Part shown: one piece after another, positions 31,459 to 39,266 of the stretch
How the letters are laid out: each line of letters opens with the position of its first letter
Position numbering within the stretch: the first letter of the stretch is position 1
DNA from: Aggregatibacter segnis
GTDB lineage: Bacteria > Pseudomonadota > Gammaproteobacteria > Enterobacterales > Pasteurellaceae
DNA: 64,000 nt
Assembly: GCF_003130075.1 (NCBI RefSeq)
Contig: NZ_NRCW01000006.1
Location: 36,180 to 100,179 of the forward strand
Reading direction: 5' to 3'
Notes under the pieces: generated by a model
The model's input: only the letters and a program-made list of their open reading frames with translations
Databases searched by the model: none
What the model was told of the DNA's origin: nothing
Made by a program: the position numbers and the translations under genes

Positions 31459-32796
31459 CTAGTTTTTAGTTTGTTGTAACCTTTCCAATAAGTCGCTAGG
31501 TGATATATATCCTACTTGGTTTCCGCTCTTTAACTGTCCAAAAAGATTTAGGTCGGCGAGTCTTTTCAAATCTTTTCGTGCAGTATTTTCTGTAATGCCA
31601 TATTCAATACTAACTTCTTTTGCAGTAAAAATAGTTCCCATTTCCTTGGCGGCTTTTTGCAGTAGCTGAATTTGCCTGTCATTTAGTCTAGGCACTACGC
31701 TTGCGGTAAATTTTGCTATTGCGGAACTAAAAGCTTTGAAATTATTTTGTTTATCACTGATATATTTTTCTAAATCAATAATAGCTCGCTTTATTGTTTC
31801 TGCTTGGTAGTATAGAAAATAGGTTATATCTAAATCATCTGTTTCTGTATAAAGATAAGCCCGCGCATATTTTGACGGTGCTTCTTTTAATAACCGACTG
31901 ATAGAAATATACTCAAACAACCAATACCCATTTTTTAGCATAAACCAGTAAAACAAGGCGCGTGCGGTTCTGCCGTTACCATCTCCGAAAGGGTGAATAA
32001 AGCCGATAAGAAAATGAAGAATTATTGCTTTAACCACAGGGTGAATAAATTCCCCATCTACGCCGTTATGATTAGTATTAGCAAAATCACAAAAACTTTG
32101 CATTAGTGATGGTAAATCCTCATATTTGGGCGGCTGGTGTACAATGTCTCCGTCGTAATCTGCAATATAAATATCATCATCTTTTCTAAATTCGCCTGAT
32201 ATTGCATTGTTTTCTATTGCTTGATCTGTAGCTATGCGGTGCATTTTCAAAATCACGTCAAGAGAAAGAGGGGTGTTTTTGAGGGCAATAGCCTGTTGGA
32301 TTAAGCGGTAGTTATTGACAATCATCCTTTCGTCTTTGGTTCTAGGTTTCCGTGCAGTCTCTAACATTTCCTTTGCCACTTTGCGAGTAGTAGCTGCGCC
32401 TTCAAGCTGTGCGGATGTTATCGCCTCTTCCATTATTAAAGATTTCAATAAAAATCTAGATTGTTCGCTGTGACTTAATCCTGCAAGATTGTTCGCGCCA
32501 ATACTGCCACCTGCGGTTTTATCAATAAAATGCAACAAGGCTAGTAATGATGTGGGAGCAGAATAATTAAAGTGGTATTGCCCAATCGTTAAATGATTAA
32601 ATAACGCCCCACGGCTTAATTTTGTAGCCATCCAAGCTAATTCTGTATTTTTTGTGTAAATCCGCTTGAATTTATCCCAATGCAAATACCTCCCTTTTTC
32701 ATCAATAGCTTTATATTGCCCTATCAATGAAATATTTTCAGGGGTTAGTTCTGTCGCTAGCAATTCTGCTAATGGTTTTGGTTTTGATACTTTCAT
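31459..32796 (-). CDS. Fic-family protein 1 with N-terminal inhibitory motif and C-terminal winged helix
   Basis: A 445-residue Fic protein. The catalytic loop HPFGDGNGRTAR (about 268-279) contains every residue of HxFx(D/E)GNGRxxR, so AMP transfer from ATP to a target hydroxyl is expected. An inhibitory-helix motif SAQLEG (about 128-133, fitting (S/T)xxxE(G/N)) lies before the Fic core, placing it in the self-inhibited class II. Residues about 380-440 look like a winged helix (YGITENTARKDLKRLADLNL), so it may bind DNA or its own promoter. The ATG at 32796 was chosen; a TTG five codons earlier is the alternative. It is the last gene of the leftward run. Its target is unknown. Confidence 0.88.
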   Translation of the reverse strand: MKVSKPKPLAELLATELTPENISLIGQYKAIDEKGRYLHWDKFKRIYTKNTELAWMATKLSRGALFNHLTIGQYHFNYSAPTSLLALLHFIDKTAGGSIGANNLAGLSHSEQSRFLLKSLIMEEAITSAQLEGAATTRKVAKEMLETARKPRTKDERMIVNNYRLIQQAIALKNTPLSLDVILKMHRIATDQAIENNAISGEFRKDDDIYIADYDGDIVHQPPKYEDLPSLMQSFCDFANTNHNGVDGEFIHPVVKAIILHFLIGFIHPFGDGNGRTARALFYWFMLKNGYWLFEYISISRLLKEAPSKYARAYLYTETDDLDITYFLYYQAETIKRAIIDLEKYISDKQNNFKAFSSAIAKFTASVVPRLNDRQIQLLQKAAKEMGTIFTAKEVSIEYGITENTARKDLKRLADLNLFGQLKSGNQVGYISPSDLLERLQQTKN

Positions 32797-32915
32797 AGAA
32801 AAACAACGCAATTTTAAAATACTGCGTTAGTTAAGCACTTTTTTGAAAAGTTGTCTATGCTGGAGAGAGAAAATGTGAACAAAGAAAACTAAGTATTAGG
32901 GCATGTTTTAATAAA

Positions 32916-32950
32916 AAAGGCTCAATACCTTAATAGTATCAAGCCTTTCA
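32916..32950 (-). terminator. Terminator after the primase gene
   Basis: Minus strand: AAAGGCTTGATAC, loop, GTATTGAGCCTTT with T-run; 13 pairs, two of them G-T. It lies just beyond the primase stop, suggesting that the Fic gene at 31459-32796 has its own promoter in 32797-32915. Confidence 0.75.
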
Positions 32951-32965
32951 TTTTTATTACGCTCA

Positions 32966-34717
32966 CTATCCCCGCCATTCATTCAATGAGCTGTCTGAAT
33001 CAATAAAATAAATGTTAGTAATCAAATAGCCATCTTTTGAACGCTGCTCAAATTCATAGGTAAATTGGCTTTCTTTCATTGCCTGCTTAAAGGCTTGAAT
33101 AAAGCGGTTTCTCCCTAGTGGTTTAGTAATATTTAAGCATTCGCAGTAGTGAAGATAAGCTGAGTATAAATAGCGTTTCTCTGCATTTGCTGCCGTTCTT
33201 GCACTGCCCACATATAACCCGTTAATTGTCTGCTTACTGGTGAAGTGTCGGCAAAAGTCGAGAATGTGATCGGTTTGTCGCCGTACTTTTAACGCCTCCA
33301 TGCTTTCCCGTTGTTCGTGCAATAGCTTTTCTGCTTCACTTGGATCTGAAAAAGTATCAAGTAAACGGCGTACAATCCCAGACGCTTCGGCGTTCAGTTT
33401 CTCTTTCAAGTGATTATCCCGCATATCATCGGGTACTTTTCTATTGAAGTGAAAAATCACTCTACGGCGCATAATTCCCCCGTTATTCTCTTTAAAAATA
33501 ATCGAGGTGTTATTTGTCATCATGTAAACCGCACGCACCACCACATCAAACGGGTTTTTATAAAGCAGTTTAACGCTGATACTATCCCCGCCGGTAATCG
33601 CTCTCAGTTCTGCGCCATCGCCAATATATGATTCTTGATCTGAGGAATAGAAAAACGTTTTATCAATGAGTTTTGCTCTTGCTGTAACGCTTTCTAATTC
33701 TTTCAGGCTAATTGCTGCCGTGTTTCCCTCGCCGGCTAACATCTTCGCCAGTTCGTTAAAAATGGATTTACCACTACCGCCAACGCCCGTCACTTCAAGG
33801 AATAACTGCCATTCATAGCGATTCGTAAGAATCATATATAACCCCGCCAAAATGCGGCGTGCTTTGTTTTGGTCGTTGTCGCTAACCCACTGCAACCATC
33901 TATCAAAGTGCGGTGTATTTTGTGGCTGTTCGGCGTATTGAATATCAATGAACGAGGTTAAAAAATACTGATCATCATGCGGTAAAAATTCTCCTGTTTT
34001 CTTATTCAATACTCCGTTGGAAAATGCCAATAAATCAGGGTTACGCTTGCCCATTAATTCCAGTTCATAATCAATCATGAGCTTAACCATGCCATCAATA
34101 CGGCGTGCGCTGTAAGATATGCCCTTTTCCTTGAAAAAGTCTCTCACAATGCGTCCTACGGCTTTTTCCGTCAATGCCTCCCACTTCTTCCCCGTGTAGG
34201 TGTAAAGGGTGTCACTAACTTCATCTAAGCGTAAAGGCTTGCGGTACCATGCCAAAAAATCACTAACCCGCTTGTTATCAGGCTTCGTGTTAAAGGTAGT
34301 GGCATAATCTTCGTTTTCTGTCGTTGGTGGCAGTGCGCTTTCTCCTTTGCGAATTTTGCCAACATAATCATTCAAATTATCAATTAATTGTCCGGCTTCA
34401 TCGTACAGTTCCACCATAATTGCTTTGGTCGTGCCGGCAAGGTTAGCGCATAACTGCCCAAAGGCTAGTTTATCCAATGACGTAGCGTTATTAGCTCGAA
34501 TCAGACGAATAAACCGTGCTTTCTTCGGTGCGATTCGGTACTTGTCGATTTCTTCCAATATCTCGTTATCCACCACCACAGGGCTAATATACGGGCTTTC
34601 TTGCTCTTTAATGTATTTGGCAAAGTCCCATGCTTGAACGCCCACGCAAATAACAATTTCAGAATTGCCCGTTTGATCTTGAAGTTTTAAGTTGGGTGCA
34701 TATTTTAATCTTGCCAT
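32966..34717 (-). CDS. Phage/plasmid-type primase-helicase (P4 alpha / D5 family)
   Basis: A 583-residue replication protein. Walker A GVGGSGKSIFNELAKM (about 311-326) lies in an SF3-type helicase domain, with a D5-like region before it (about 160-270). The segment SSDQESYIGDGAELRAITGGD (about 355-375) includes the Walker B-like stretch, and YMMTNN with MRRRVIFHF is typical of P4-type helicases. I do not see a standard Toprim or zinc-ribbon primase domain in the first 160 residues, so the primase activity may reside in a diverged N-terminus or be absent. AGCGGGGTAACTT precedes the ATG. It is the likely replication initiator of the island. Confidence 0.88.
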   Translation of the reverse strand: MARLKYAPNLKLQDQTGNSEIVICVGVQAWDFAKYIKEQESPYISPVVVDNEILEEIDKYRIAPKKARFIRLIRANNATSLDKLAFGQLCANLAGTTKAIMVELYDEAGQLIDNLNDYVGKIRKGESALPPTTENEDYATTFNTKPDNKRVSDFLAWYRKPLRLDEVSDTLYTYTGKKWEALTEKAVGRIVRDFFKEKGISYSARRIDGMVKLMIDYELELMGKRNPDLLAFSNGVLNKKTGEFLPHDDQYFLTSFIDIQYAEQPQNTPHFDRWLQWVSDNDQNKARRILAGLYMILTNRYEWQLFLEVTGVGGSGKSIFNELAKMLAGEGNTAAISLKELESVTARAKLIDKTFFYSSDQESYIGDGAELRAITGGDSISVKLLYKNPFDVVVRAVYMMTNNTSIIFKENNGGIMRRRVIFHFNRKVPDDMRDNHLKEKLNAEASGIVRRLLDTFSDPSEAEKLLHEQRESMEALKVRRQTDHILDFCRHFTSKQTINGLYVGSARTAANAEKRYLYSAYLHYCECLNITKPLGRNRFIQAFKQAMKESQFTYEFEQRSKDGYLITNIYFIDSDSSLNEWRG

Positions 34718-34720
34718 AAG

Positions 34721-35083
34721 TTACCCCGCTATAAACTCAAGCGTGCCACGCTGTTGAATCAATGCCATATCAGCAAATTTCGCCACAATGATTTGTGCAT
34801 GAGGGAGCAGCATTTTAAAATTCTCTCGTGCGCCCTCCATGGTTTCACGTTGTTTCTTACCTGTGGCAAGAATCATTGGCGGATTAGCGTTACCGGTCAC
34901 GATTGCCAAGGAGTAATGCTCAAGGTTAATTGCTTTTATCCCTGTCATCTTCCCCTGCTGCAAATAATCATGGTGCAAGGCTTTTACTTCCTCTTTCGTC
35001 TCTCGCACGGCAACCACGATAGAAAGGCTTGAATCGTTATAAAATGGCAAGAGGGCAGTTAACGCAAAAACAGTTTTACTCAT
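34721..35083 (-). CDS. Hypothetical protein (120 aa), upstream of the primase
   Basis: A 120-residue soluble protein of mixed helix and strand, with VFALTALLPFYNDSSLSIVV at the N-terminus and ending FADMALIQQRGTLEFIAG. I do not recognise the family. The start is the second of two adjacent ATGs, five bases after GGGGG. It overlaps the previous gene's end by eight bases and is four bases from the primase start, so it is coupled to replication genes. Confidence 0.6.
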   Translation of the reverse strand: MSKTVFALTALLPFYNDSSLSIVVAVRETKEEVKALHHDYLQQGKMTGIKAINLEHYSLAIVTGNANPPMILATGKKQRETMEGARENFKMLLPHAQIIVAKFADMALIQQRGTLEFIAG

Positions 35084-35780
35084 CATTTCCCCCTTGTAAC
35101 TTGATACTTTCCATGCGCTCAAGATTCAATTCATCAATCTGTTTCGCCACCTCAGCGAATTTGAAAATAAGATACCCGTTCAGTTGATTAAACGATTTCA
35201 AAAGTGCGGTCTGTTCCGCGTTTAAATTGGTGCCTTTGGCTAATTCATTGAATAACTTTCCACCACCTTTTAATCGCTCCACTAAATCAACACATTCCCC
35301 ACGCATTTTTAGTTTGTGGTGGAAGTCGCCCGGGTAAACTTCTAGACATTTGCGGTTACTATCATGAATGAGCTTAAATTGGCGCGTAAGCTGGCTATAT
35401 TCCGCCACCAATGGATTGATAGATAGTTTCCCTTGGTATTTATTTTTAGTCTCTCTATGTTCGTTTCCTTGCGAATTTTTAACTAAACCAAAATTGGTTT
35501 GGTTGGCATTTTTAACCGAATCATTTTGGGCTTTCGCAAATTCGCAGCCTGTTTCGCAGTTTCTTTTTATAAAGCCAGTATTATCAAGGGTTCGCTGTGT
35601 TTTGCTTCGTTTCGCAGTTTCGCAATCAATTTCGCAGTTTTTTATCGCACTTTTAACCAGCTCAATTTTGAGCGCGTTAGGGTGTACGCCGTTAACTGAT
35701 ACCCCGCCATCGCTTACTAACCTCTTAGTATTGTTCGCTTTCCATTGTTGAAGTTGTGCCATTGGGTTAGTTGGTTTCAT
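35076..35780 (-). CDS. Hypothetical protein (234 aa) carrying an internal iteron array
   Basis: A 234-residue protein with GGAGGG before its ATG. The N-terminal half is hydrophilic and contains repeated Cys-Glu units (NCEIDCETAKR, later NCETGCEFAKA) created by DNA repeats of TTTCGCAGTTT. The C-terminal half (about 120-230) is a helical, more ordered region with LSINPLVAEYSQLTRQFKL and ECVDLVERLKGGGKLFNEL. No family is recognised. Its position before the primase suggests a replication accessory or loader role, but this is conjecture. Confidence 0.6.
   Translation of the reverse strand: MKPTNPMAQLQQWKANNTKRLVSDGGVSVNGVHPNALKIELVKSAIKNCEIDCETAKRSKTQRTLDNTGFIKRNCETGCEFAKAQNDSVKNANQTNFGLVKNSQGNEHRETKNKYQGKLSINPLVAEYSQLTRQFKLIHDSNRKCLEVYPGDFHHKLKMRGECVDLVERLKGGGKLFNELAKGTNLNAEQTALLKSFNQLNGYLIFKFAEVAKQIDELNLERMESIKLQGGNDE
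35532..35640. repeat. TTTCGCAGTTT iteron-like array inside a coding gene
   Basis: Three exact 11-mers TTTCGCAGTTT at 35552, 35610 and 35630 (the last two 20 bp apart), with partial copies TTTCGCAAA (35532), TTCGCAGCC (35541) and TTTCGCAATC (35618). See findings. Confidence 0.65.
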
Positions 35781-35970
35781 TTTCGCCCTCCGCTAAAACA
35801 GTAATAGCTTCTAAACGTCTGCCTAAAACGTCTATTTTGCCAATCTCAGCTTTTGCCCGTATCTTGGCTTGTAGTGCGTCTCTAAGTGAACAATATTGCC
35901 CGGCTGTGAATTGGTCGCCGTCATCATAGGTAAAAACAAGGGTGTAAGGGAATTTAGTGTTACTCATCAT
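35767..35970 (-). CDS. Small hypothetical protein (67 aa)
   Basis: A 67-residue protein starting MMSNTKFPYTLVFTYDDGDQ and ending in an acidic tail. AAGGGGG precedes the two adjacent ATGs, making either usable. The pattern of aromatic-rich strand followed by a basic helix (CSLRDALQAKIRAKAE) suggests a small alpha/beta protein. It overlaps both neighbours by a few bases. No family is recognised. Confidence 0.5.
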   Translation of the reverse strand: MMSNTKFPYTLVFTYDDGDQFTAGQYCSLRDALQAKIRAKAEIGKIDVLGRRLEAITVLAEGENETN

Positions 35971-36296
35971 TTCACCCCCTTATCTCCACCGTTAAGGTGA
36001 TAGGTGGCATCTGCTGATATATTGCGCAATGTGTTTAGAAAATATGCGTTGGCTTGAATTAATGCTCCGATATGTTTTACATTGTCATTGCTCATCGCTT
36101 GATTATCAAAATCCTGCTTAGAATCAGCAAAATGCCCTAAACGGCTTACCATATCGCCTAATTCCATTAGTCCGAACTCGATAGTTTCGCAAAGCGTTTC
36201 GCTTTCTGAACGTAACTTTATAAGCTCCATTTCATCAATATCATCACGAGCAACTACGTCATTTAATGCCATTTGAATAGCGCCATAACTAAGCAT
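35967..36296 (-). CDS. Hypothetical protein (109 aa)
   Basis: A 109-residue largely helical protein with many Glu and Asp (DDIDEMELIKLRSESETLCE). The ATG at 36296 was chosen because GGAGG lies six bases upstream; the start overlaps the end of the Icd-like gene by eight bases. Family not recognised; its size and place match small accessory proteins in phage satellites. Confidence 0.5.
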   Translation of the reverse strand: MLSYGAIQMALNDVVARDDIDEMELIKLRSESETLCETIEFGLMELGDMVSRLGHFADSKQDFDNQAMSNDNVKHIGALIQANAYFLNTLRNISADATYHLNGGDKGVK

Positions 36297-36876
36297 GAGC
36301 CACCTCCATAGAATCACGAGAGATTGCCGAAAAAGTGCGGTCGTTTTTCACGGTGTTTTGAAGATTGATTTTGCCGGCAAGTACAAGAACAAAATCACGG
36401 GCGCATTGAGTGCGCGCAGCTTGTTCTGTATCGGCGGTGATGCGGATTTTTTGAATGTGATTAGATAAATCGGTACGGCGAATAGCCGCAAAAATGAATT
36501 GATACATTTGCGTAGTTTCCAGTAAAAGATTTTTAGAAACTACCGCTAGACTTTCCACGGTCGGGCGGTAGAACGTAACAGGGTGGAAAACTGCCTTTAC
36601 TGGAAAGCAGCCAACCGCTAAGGGTTGCCCGCTACGCTCTACCATTGAATGAATTTTTAGATTAGATAAAACAAAATCCGCAAATTCTTGAGGTGTGCGA
36701 ATGTTACGAACAAAAAAAGCACGGTTAAAAGGCGTGCTATCGTTCGCCAGTAAATAATTCAGCTTTCCACGGCTGGCCTTAGATTTTGCTAAGACGGAAA
36801 TATACTCGCAAATTTGACCGCACTTTGTAAAGTGGTTATTGTGAATTTCTTTGATTTGAATATAATTTAAGCACAT
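36289..36876 (-). CDS. Icd/Ash-like phage protein (putative host cell division inhibitor family)
   Basis: A 195-residue protein. The middle segment SMVERSGQPLAV is the Ash-type motif, followed by a Pro/Tyr-containing stretch (VFHPVTFYRPTVESLAV). The C-terminal block FIFAAIRRTDLSNHIQKIRI, then TADTEQAARTQCARDFVLVLAG, matches the Icd/Ash family found in P4-like and lambdoid elements. Icd of phage P1 is reported to block host division; that this copy does so is inference. AGGAAG precedes the start. It contains an uptake signal (near 36332). Confidence 0.65.
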   Translation of the reverse strand: MCLNYIQIKEIHNNHFTKCGQICEYISVLAKSKASRGKLNYLLANDSTPFNRAFFVRNIRTPQEFADFVLSNLKIHSMVERSGQPLAVGCFPVKAVFHPVTFYRPTVESLAVVSKNLLLETTQMYQFIFAAIRRTDLSNHIQKIRITADTEQAARTQCARDFVLVLAGKINLQNTVKNDRTFSAISRDSMEVAHA

Positions 36877-36929
36877 TTGATTTATTCTTCCTAAATAGTA
36901 CGCCCGCAGTGTTATCTCGGGCGTTTTGT

Positions 36930-37334
36930 TTATGCCGCTTGTTTAAACCGATTCGCCACCATTGCCAATTCCTTCGCCATGTTTAACGAAAGTAAATAAT
37001 CAATCTTATTGTGACCTCCACGGCGAGAAGTAGATTTAGTTTTACTCAAATTTGAGTAACGTAATCTGTCTTTTTGCTTCACAATTTTGTGAGTTAAAGA
37101 TTTTTTATTGGTCTCTTTGCTCAACAAATTTGTTGGGCAAACAATGGTGTAATCCACTCCCTCGAGAAAGCCATATTGGCTAATTCGTTGAGTGATCCAG
37201 TTAGAAAAGTCGCGTTTATTTTCCAAAAATCCATGCAATGCCCGCGCGTTAACGTGGTATGTGGTTATGCCTTGGTAAAAGGATTTCTCTACCGGCAAAA
37301 GTGCAGTTAAATTTCCGTTTGTTTTGGTTGTCAT
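36930..37334 (-). CDS. AntA/AntB-family antirepressor (short form)
   Basis: A 134-residue protein. YHVNARALHGFLENKRDFSN with WITQRISQYGFLEGVDY is the AntA domain (about 25-63), and GGHNKIDYLLSLNMAKELAMV closes it. The usual sequence after AKELAMV (ERNEKGR-type, then a second domain) is absent and the protein ends with NRFKQAA, so this is a truncated or minimal antirepressor. Such proteins inactivate phage repressors by binding them. GGAGAC precedes the ATG. Confidence 0.75.
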   Translation of the reverse strand: MTTKTNGNLTALLPVEKSFYQGITTYHVNARALHGFLENKRDFSNWITQRISQYGFLEGVDYTIVCPTNLLSKETNKKSLTHKIVKQKDRLRYSNLSKTKSTSRRGGHNKIDYLLSLNMAKELAMVANRFKQAA

Positions 37335-37621
37335 TGTGTAGTCTCCTTTAAACGTTTTTCCATGCTGTCTAAATGTTTCTTTGTGGTGTAAAAACTTGTT
37401 TTCAGCGATTCATTCAGCGGGTGAGTGTCTATAGCGCGCTCTAAATCGCTTACCTTGAGCTTTAATACGTCCACCACCTCTTTTATTGGATAAGGCTCAA
37501 AATCGTTATACAGGCTAGAAAAAGTGAAGATTTGAGCTGATTTCTGATAGTGTTTAACCGCTTGAAGCAAAATGAGCGGGTTATGTTTGGCGATTGCGCA
37601 TTTCATTAAATACTTACCCAT
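37331..37621 (-). CDS. Hypothetical protein (96 aa)
   Basis: A 96-residue mostly helical protein with a C-terminal coiled segment (TKKHLDSMEKRLKETTQ). No family recognised. The upstream region lacks a good ribosome site for the first ATG (37621); an in-frame Met five codons later is the alternative. It overlaps the start of the AntA gene by four bases. Confidence 0.5.
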   Translation of the reverse strand: MGKYLMKCAIAKHNPLILLQAVKHYQKSAQIFTFSSLYNDFEPYPIKEVVDVLKLKVSDLERAIDTHPLNESLKTSFYTTKKHLDSMEKRLKETTQ

Positions 37622-37627
37622 TCAGTT

Positions 37628-38011
37628 TCAAAAAGGAGAGGTTTTACTGGGGGATCTTTTTAAGCTCGCCATTCTTTTCAATAGTCCTTTCATTCCCCAC
37701 GGAATCGTAAAAGCTCGTATTGGTGGTTCTATCGGCTGGTCGGCTTCATCACTAATTAAATCCGCCCGCCATGTTCTCAAGCGGTAATGCGGCAAGTCTT
37801 TCCCGTGCTGTTGCATTTCTGCCTTTTCTTTCTCAATTTGTTCCACTACTTGATAATGATTCAGTAACTCGCTGGCTTTTGCCCGTAGTGTGTGCGATTT
37901 CATTCTGCCGGCGCGTTCTTCCCCTAATACCATTCGCAAAGCGTGGGTAGCGTTTCCCATCTTGGCGTAGGCTTTGGCAAATTGGCTTCGTACTTCCTGC
38001 CCGTAACTCAT
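37628..38011 (-). CDS. Terminase small-subunit-like protein (tentative)
   Basis: A 127-residue basic protein. Residues about 10-60 read FAKAYAKMGNATHALRM, then HTLRAKASELLNHYQVVEQI, which is close to the DNA-binding helix-turn-helix of phage terminase small subunits (xAYxxxGNATxAxR ... KASELL). The rest is unlike full-length TerS. In phage-inducible islands a TerS-like protein redirects packaging to the satellite. No large subunit is present here. AGAGGA precedes the ATG. The assignment needs a profile search. Confidence 0.45.
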   Translation of the reverse strand: MSYGQEVRSQFAKAYAKMGNATHALRMVLGEERAGRMKSHTLRAKASELLNHYQVVEQIEKEKAEMQQHGKDLPHYRLRTWRADLISDEADQPIEPPIRAFTIPWGMKGLLKRMASLKRSPSKTSPF

Positions 38012-38014
38012 TAT

Positions 38015-38245
38015 CTAAATCCTCTTTAGTTGCTCTTGTGCGATTTCAATCAAGCGTTCTGTGTTACCTAACTGCACATGAACAAGATTCCATATATCGG
38101 TTGGTGTCAGGTTGTCTTTAAGTTTTCTTCCTGCCACCATTGCGCCGCTAATTTCTCTCAGTTTGGCGATATATGCCCGCGCCATTGTCAGCGTAGGCTT
38201 TTCTTGTTCTTCGTTGGTGGCTTGGTTTGTTTCTTGTTCAATCAT
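38015..38245 (-). CDS. Small hypothetical protein (76 aa)
   Basis: A 76-residue protein with an acidic, Gln-rich start (MIEQETNQATNEEQEKP) and helical rest (VHVQLGNTERLIEIAQEQLK). AGGAGGGG gives a strong ribosome site. The start overlaps the previous gene by four bases. No function recognised. Confidence 0.5.
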   Translation of the reverse strand: MIEQETNQATNEEQEKPTLTMARAYIAKLREISGAMVAGRKLKDNLTPTDIWNLVHVQLGNTERLIEIAQEQLKRI

Positions 38246-38568
38246 TGCGCCCCTCCTAAGTCCACCACCGGCAACGTTAAATAATCCCGCTCAGCTTTGG
38301 CTTCGTGGTGAATGGCTAGGGCTTCAATTTGTCGTTTTAGATCATCAATATCCATCAAAGCCAATGTGACCCTATCCAAAATCAGCTCTAACACTTCCTC
38401 TTTGCTCTTGCTGATTCTTTCGCCGTGTTCATTCACTTGATAAATCGCACCGTTCAATCCTGCGTCTGCGATTTCGTAAATCTCGGCAATTTGAGCTTCA
38501 ATGCTCCACAGTGTTGCTGTGCCGTGCTTTTGTGGTTGAGTTGGTGTTGTGTTTGTGCTATTCATCAT
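38242..38568 (-). CDS. Hypothetical protein (108 aa)
   Basis: A 108-residue helical protein (IEAQIAEIYEIADAGLNGAI, later LALMDIDDLKRQIEALAIHH). Possible coiled coil in the C-terminal half. Either of two adjacent ATGs may start it. Overlaps neighbours by one and four bases. No family recognised. Confidence 0.5.
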   Translation of the reverse strand: MMNSTNTTPTQPQKHGTATLWSIEAQIAEIYEIADAGLNGAIYQVNEHGERISKSKEEVLELILDRVTLALMDIDDLKRQIEALAIHHEAKAERDYLTLPVVDLGGAQ

Positions 38569-38852
38569 TAAACTTCTTCTATGCTTGTCTGATTGCGTTT
38601 TTGGCTTACTGCGTTTTCATGTAAAACATAAACACCTACATGGTGAATTAAGCCGGTGTTGTCTGTTTCCTTTCGGTAGAACGTATCGATTAGATAACCT
38701 TGATTGCGTAATTCCTTGATGCGTGCCGGCGGAGAATAAACGCCCATTTGTCGCAGTTCGTTTGTGCTGTGCGGGCGCTCTTTTAATCGCTCAATAGTGA
38801 ATCGGCGTTGTTCGCCGGTGCTGGTGGTGGAAAGAAAAGGCATTTGATTCAT
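38568..38852 (-). CDS. Winged-helix-like small protein (94 aa)
   Basis: A 94-residue protein. ERPHSTNELRQMGVYSPPAR and IKELRNQGYLIDTFYRKETD look like a winged helix in which the recognition helix follows PPARIKEL. This pattern (NELRxxGVxxPPxRIxxLRxxGxxI) occurs in many prophage-encoded small DNA-binding proteins. It follows alpA directly and probably helps regulate the island. GGAGGGG precedes the ATG. Confidence 0.6.
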   Translation of the reverse strand: MNQMPFLSTTSTGEQRRFTIERLKERPHSTNELRQMGVYSPPARIKELRNQGYLIDTFYRKETDNTGLIHHVGVYVLHENAVSQKRNQTSIEEV

Positions 38853-38867
38853 TCGTTCCCCTCCCCA

Positions 38868-39074
38868 TTAGTGCGCCTGTGCGGTTTCGCCATTCAGCCA
38901 CGCCATCACATCGGCATATTTCCAACGGCTCATACGTCCTAATTTTTCAGGCGGTGCTAATAAGCCCTTTTTCACTTGCTGATAAATGAATGTGTGTGAT
39001 ACGCCGCCGGCAAGATTCTTTACTTCTGCTAGTGAACAACGTTTATTTGGATCTGTATGTGTTTGAAGTGTCAT
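38868..39074 (-). CDS. alpA: AlpA-family regulator / excisionase-like protein
   Basis: A 68-residue MerR-type helix-turn-helix protein: SLAEVKNLAGGVSHTFIYQQ, then GRMSRWKYADVMAWLNGE, which is the AlpA/excisionase pattern. AlpA proteins of P4-type elements activate integrase or excision and, in Gram-negative PICIs, the satellite regulon. AAGGGG precedes the ATG. It is the first gene of a tightly spaced run ending at the primase. An operator-like triple repeat lies upstream (39167-39217). Confidence 0.8.
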   Translation of the reverse strand: MTLQTHTDPNKRCSLAEVKNLAGGVSHTFIYQQVKKGLLAPPEKLGRMSRWKYADVMAWLNGETAQAH

Positions 39075-39166
39075 TTTTACCCCTTACGTTTATAAGTGAA
39101 TATCAACCGCCATCAGTGGACGGCGTAGGGGTATTGTGGGAGGCTTTTACGGTAAATAAAATCGCA

Positions 39167-39217
39167 TTAACAGTAGATAAAATTCAATAACTGTTAAATA
39201 GTTTTATTGACTGTTGA
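39167..39217. promoter_or_regulatory. Phased AACAGT/ACTGTT half-sites upstream of alpA
   Basis: TTAACAGT at 39167-39174 and ACTGTTAA at 39190-39197 form a perfect 8-bp inverted repeat. A further ACTGTTGA begins at 39210, 20 bp from the second site. Likely an operator for an island regulator. See findings. Confidence 0.5.
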
Positions 39218-39234
39218 TTGAATATTTTAGGCAA

Positions 39235-39266
39235 TAAAAAAGCCGGTATAAACCGGCTATTTTTTC
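39235..39266. terminator. Terminator after the unknown gene at 39257-39835
   Basis: AAAAAAGCCGGT, loop ATAA, ACCGGCT followed by T-run: bidirectional. It overlaps the lysine-rich end of that gene. Confidence 0.8.

Noticed and set aside
32797..32811. TTG at 32811 as the start of Fic protein 1
   Set aside because: It adds five codons without a ribosome site; the ATG at 32796 is preferred, though with only modest support.
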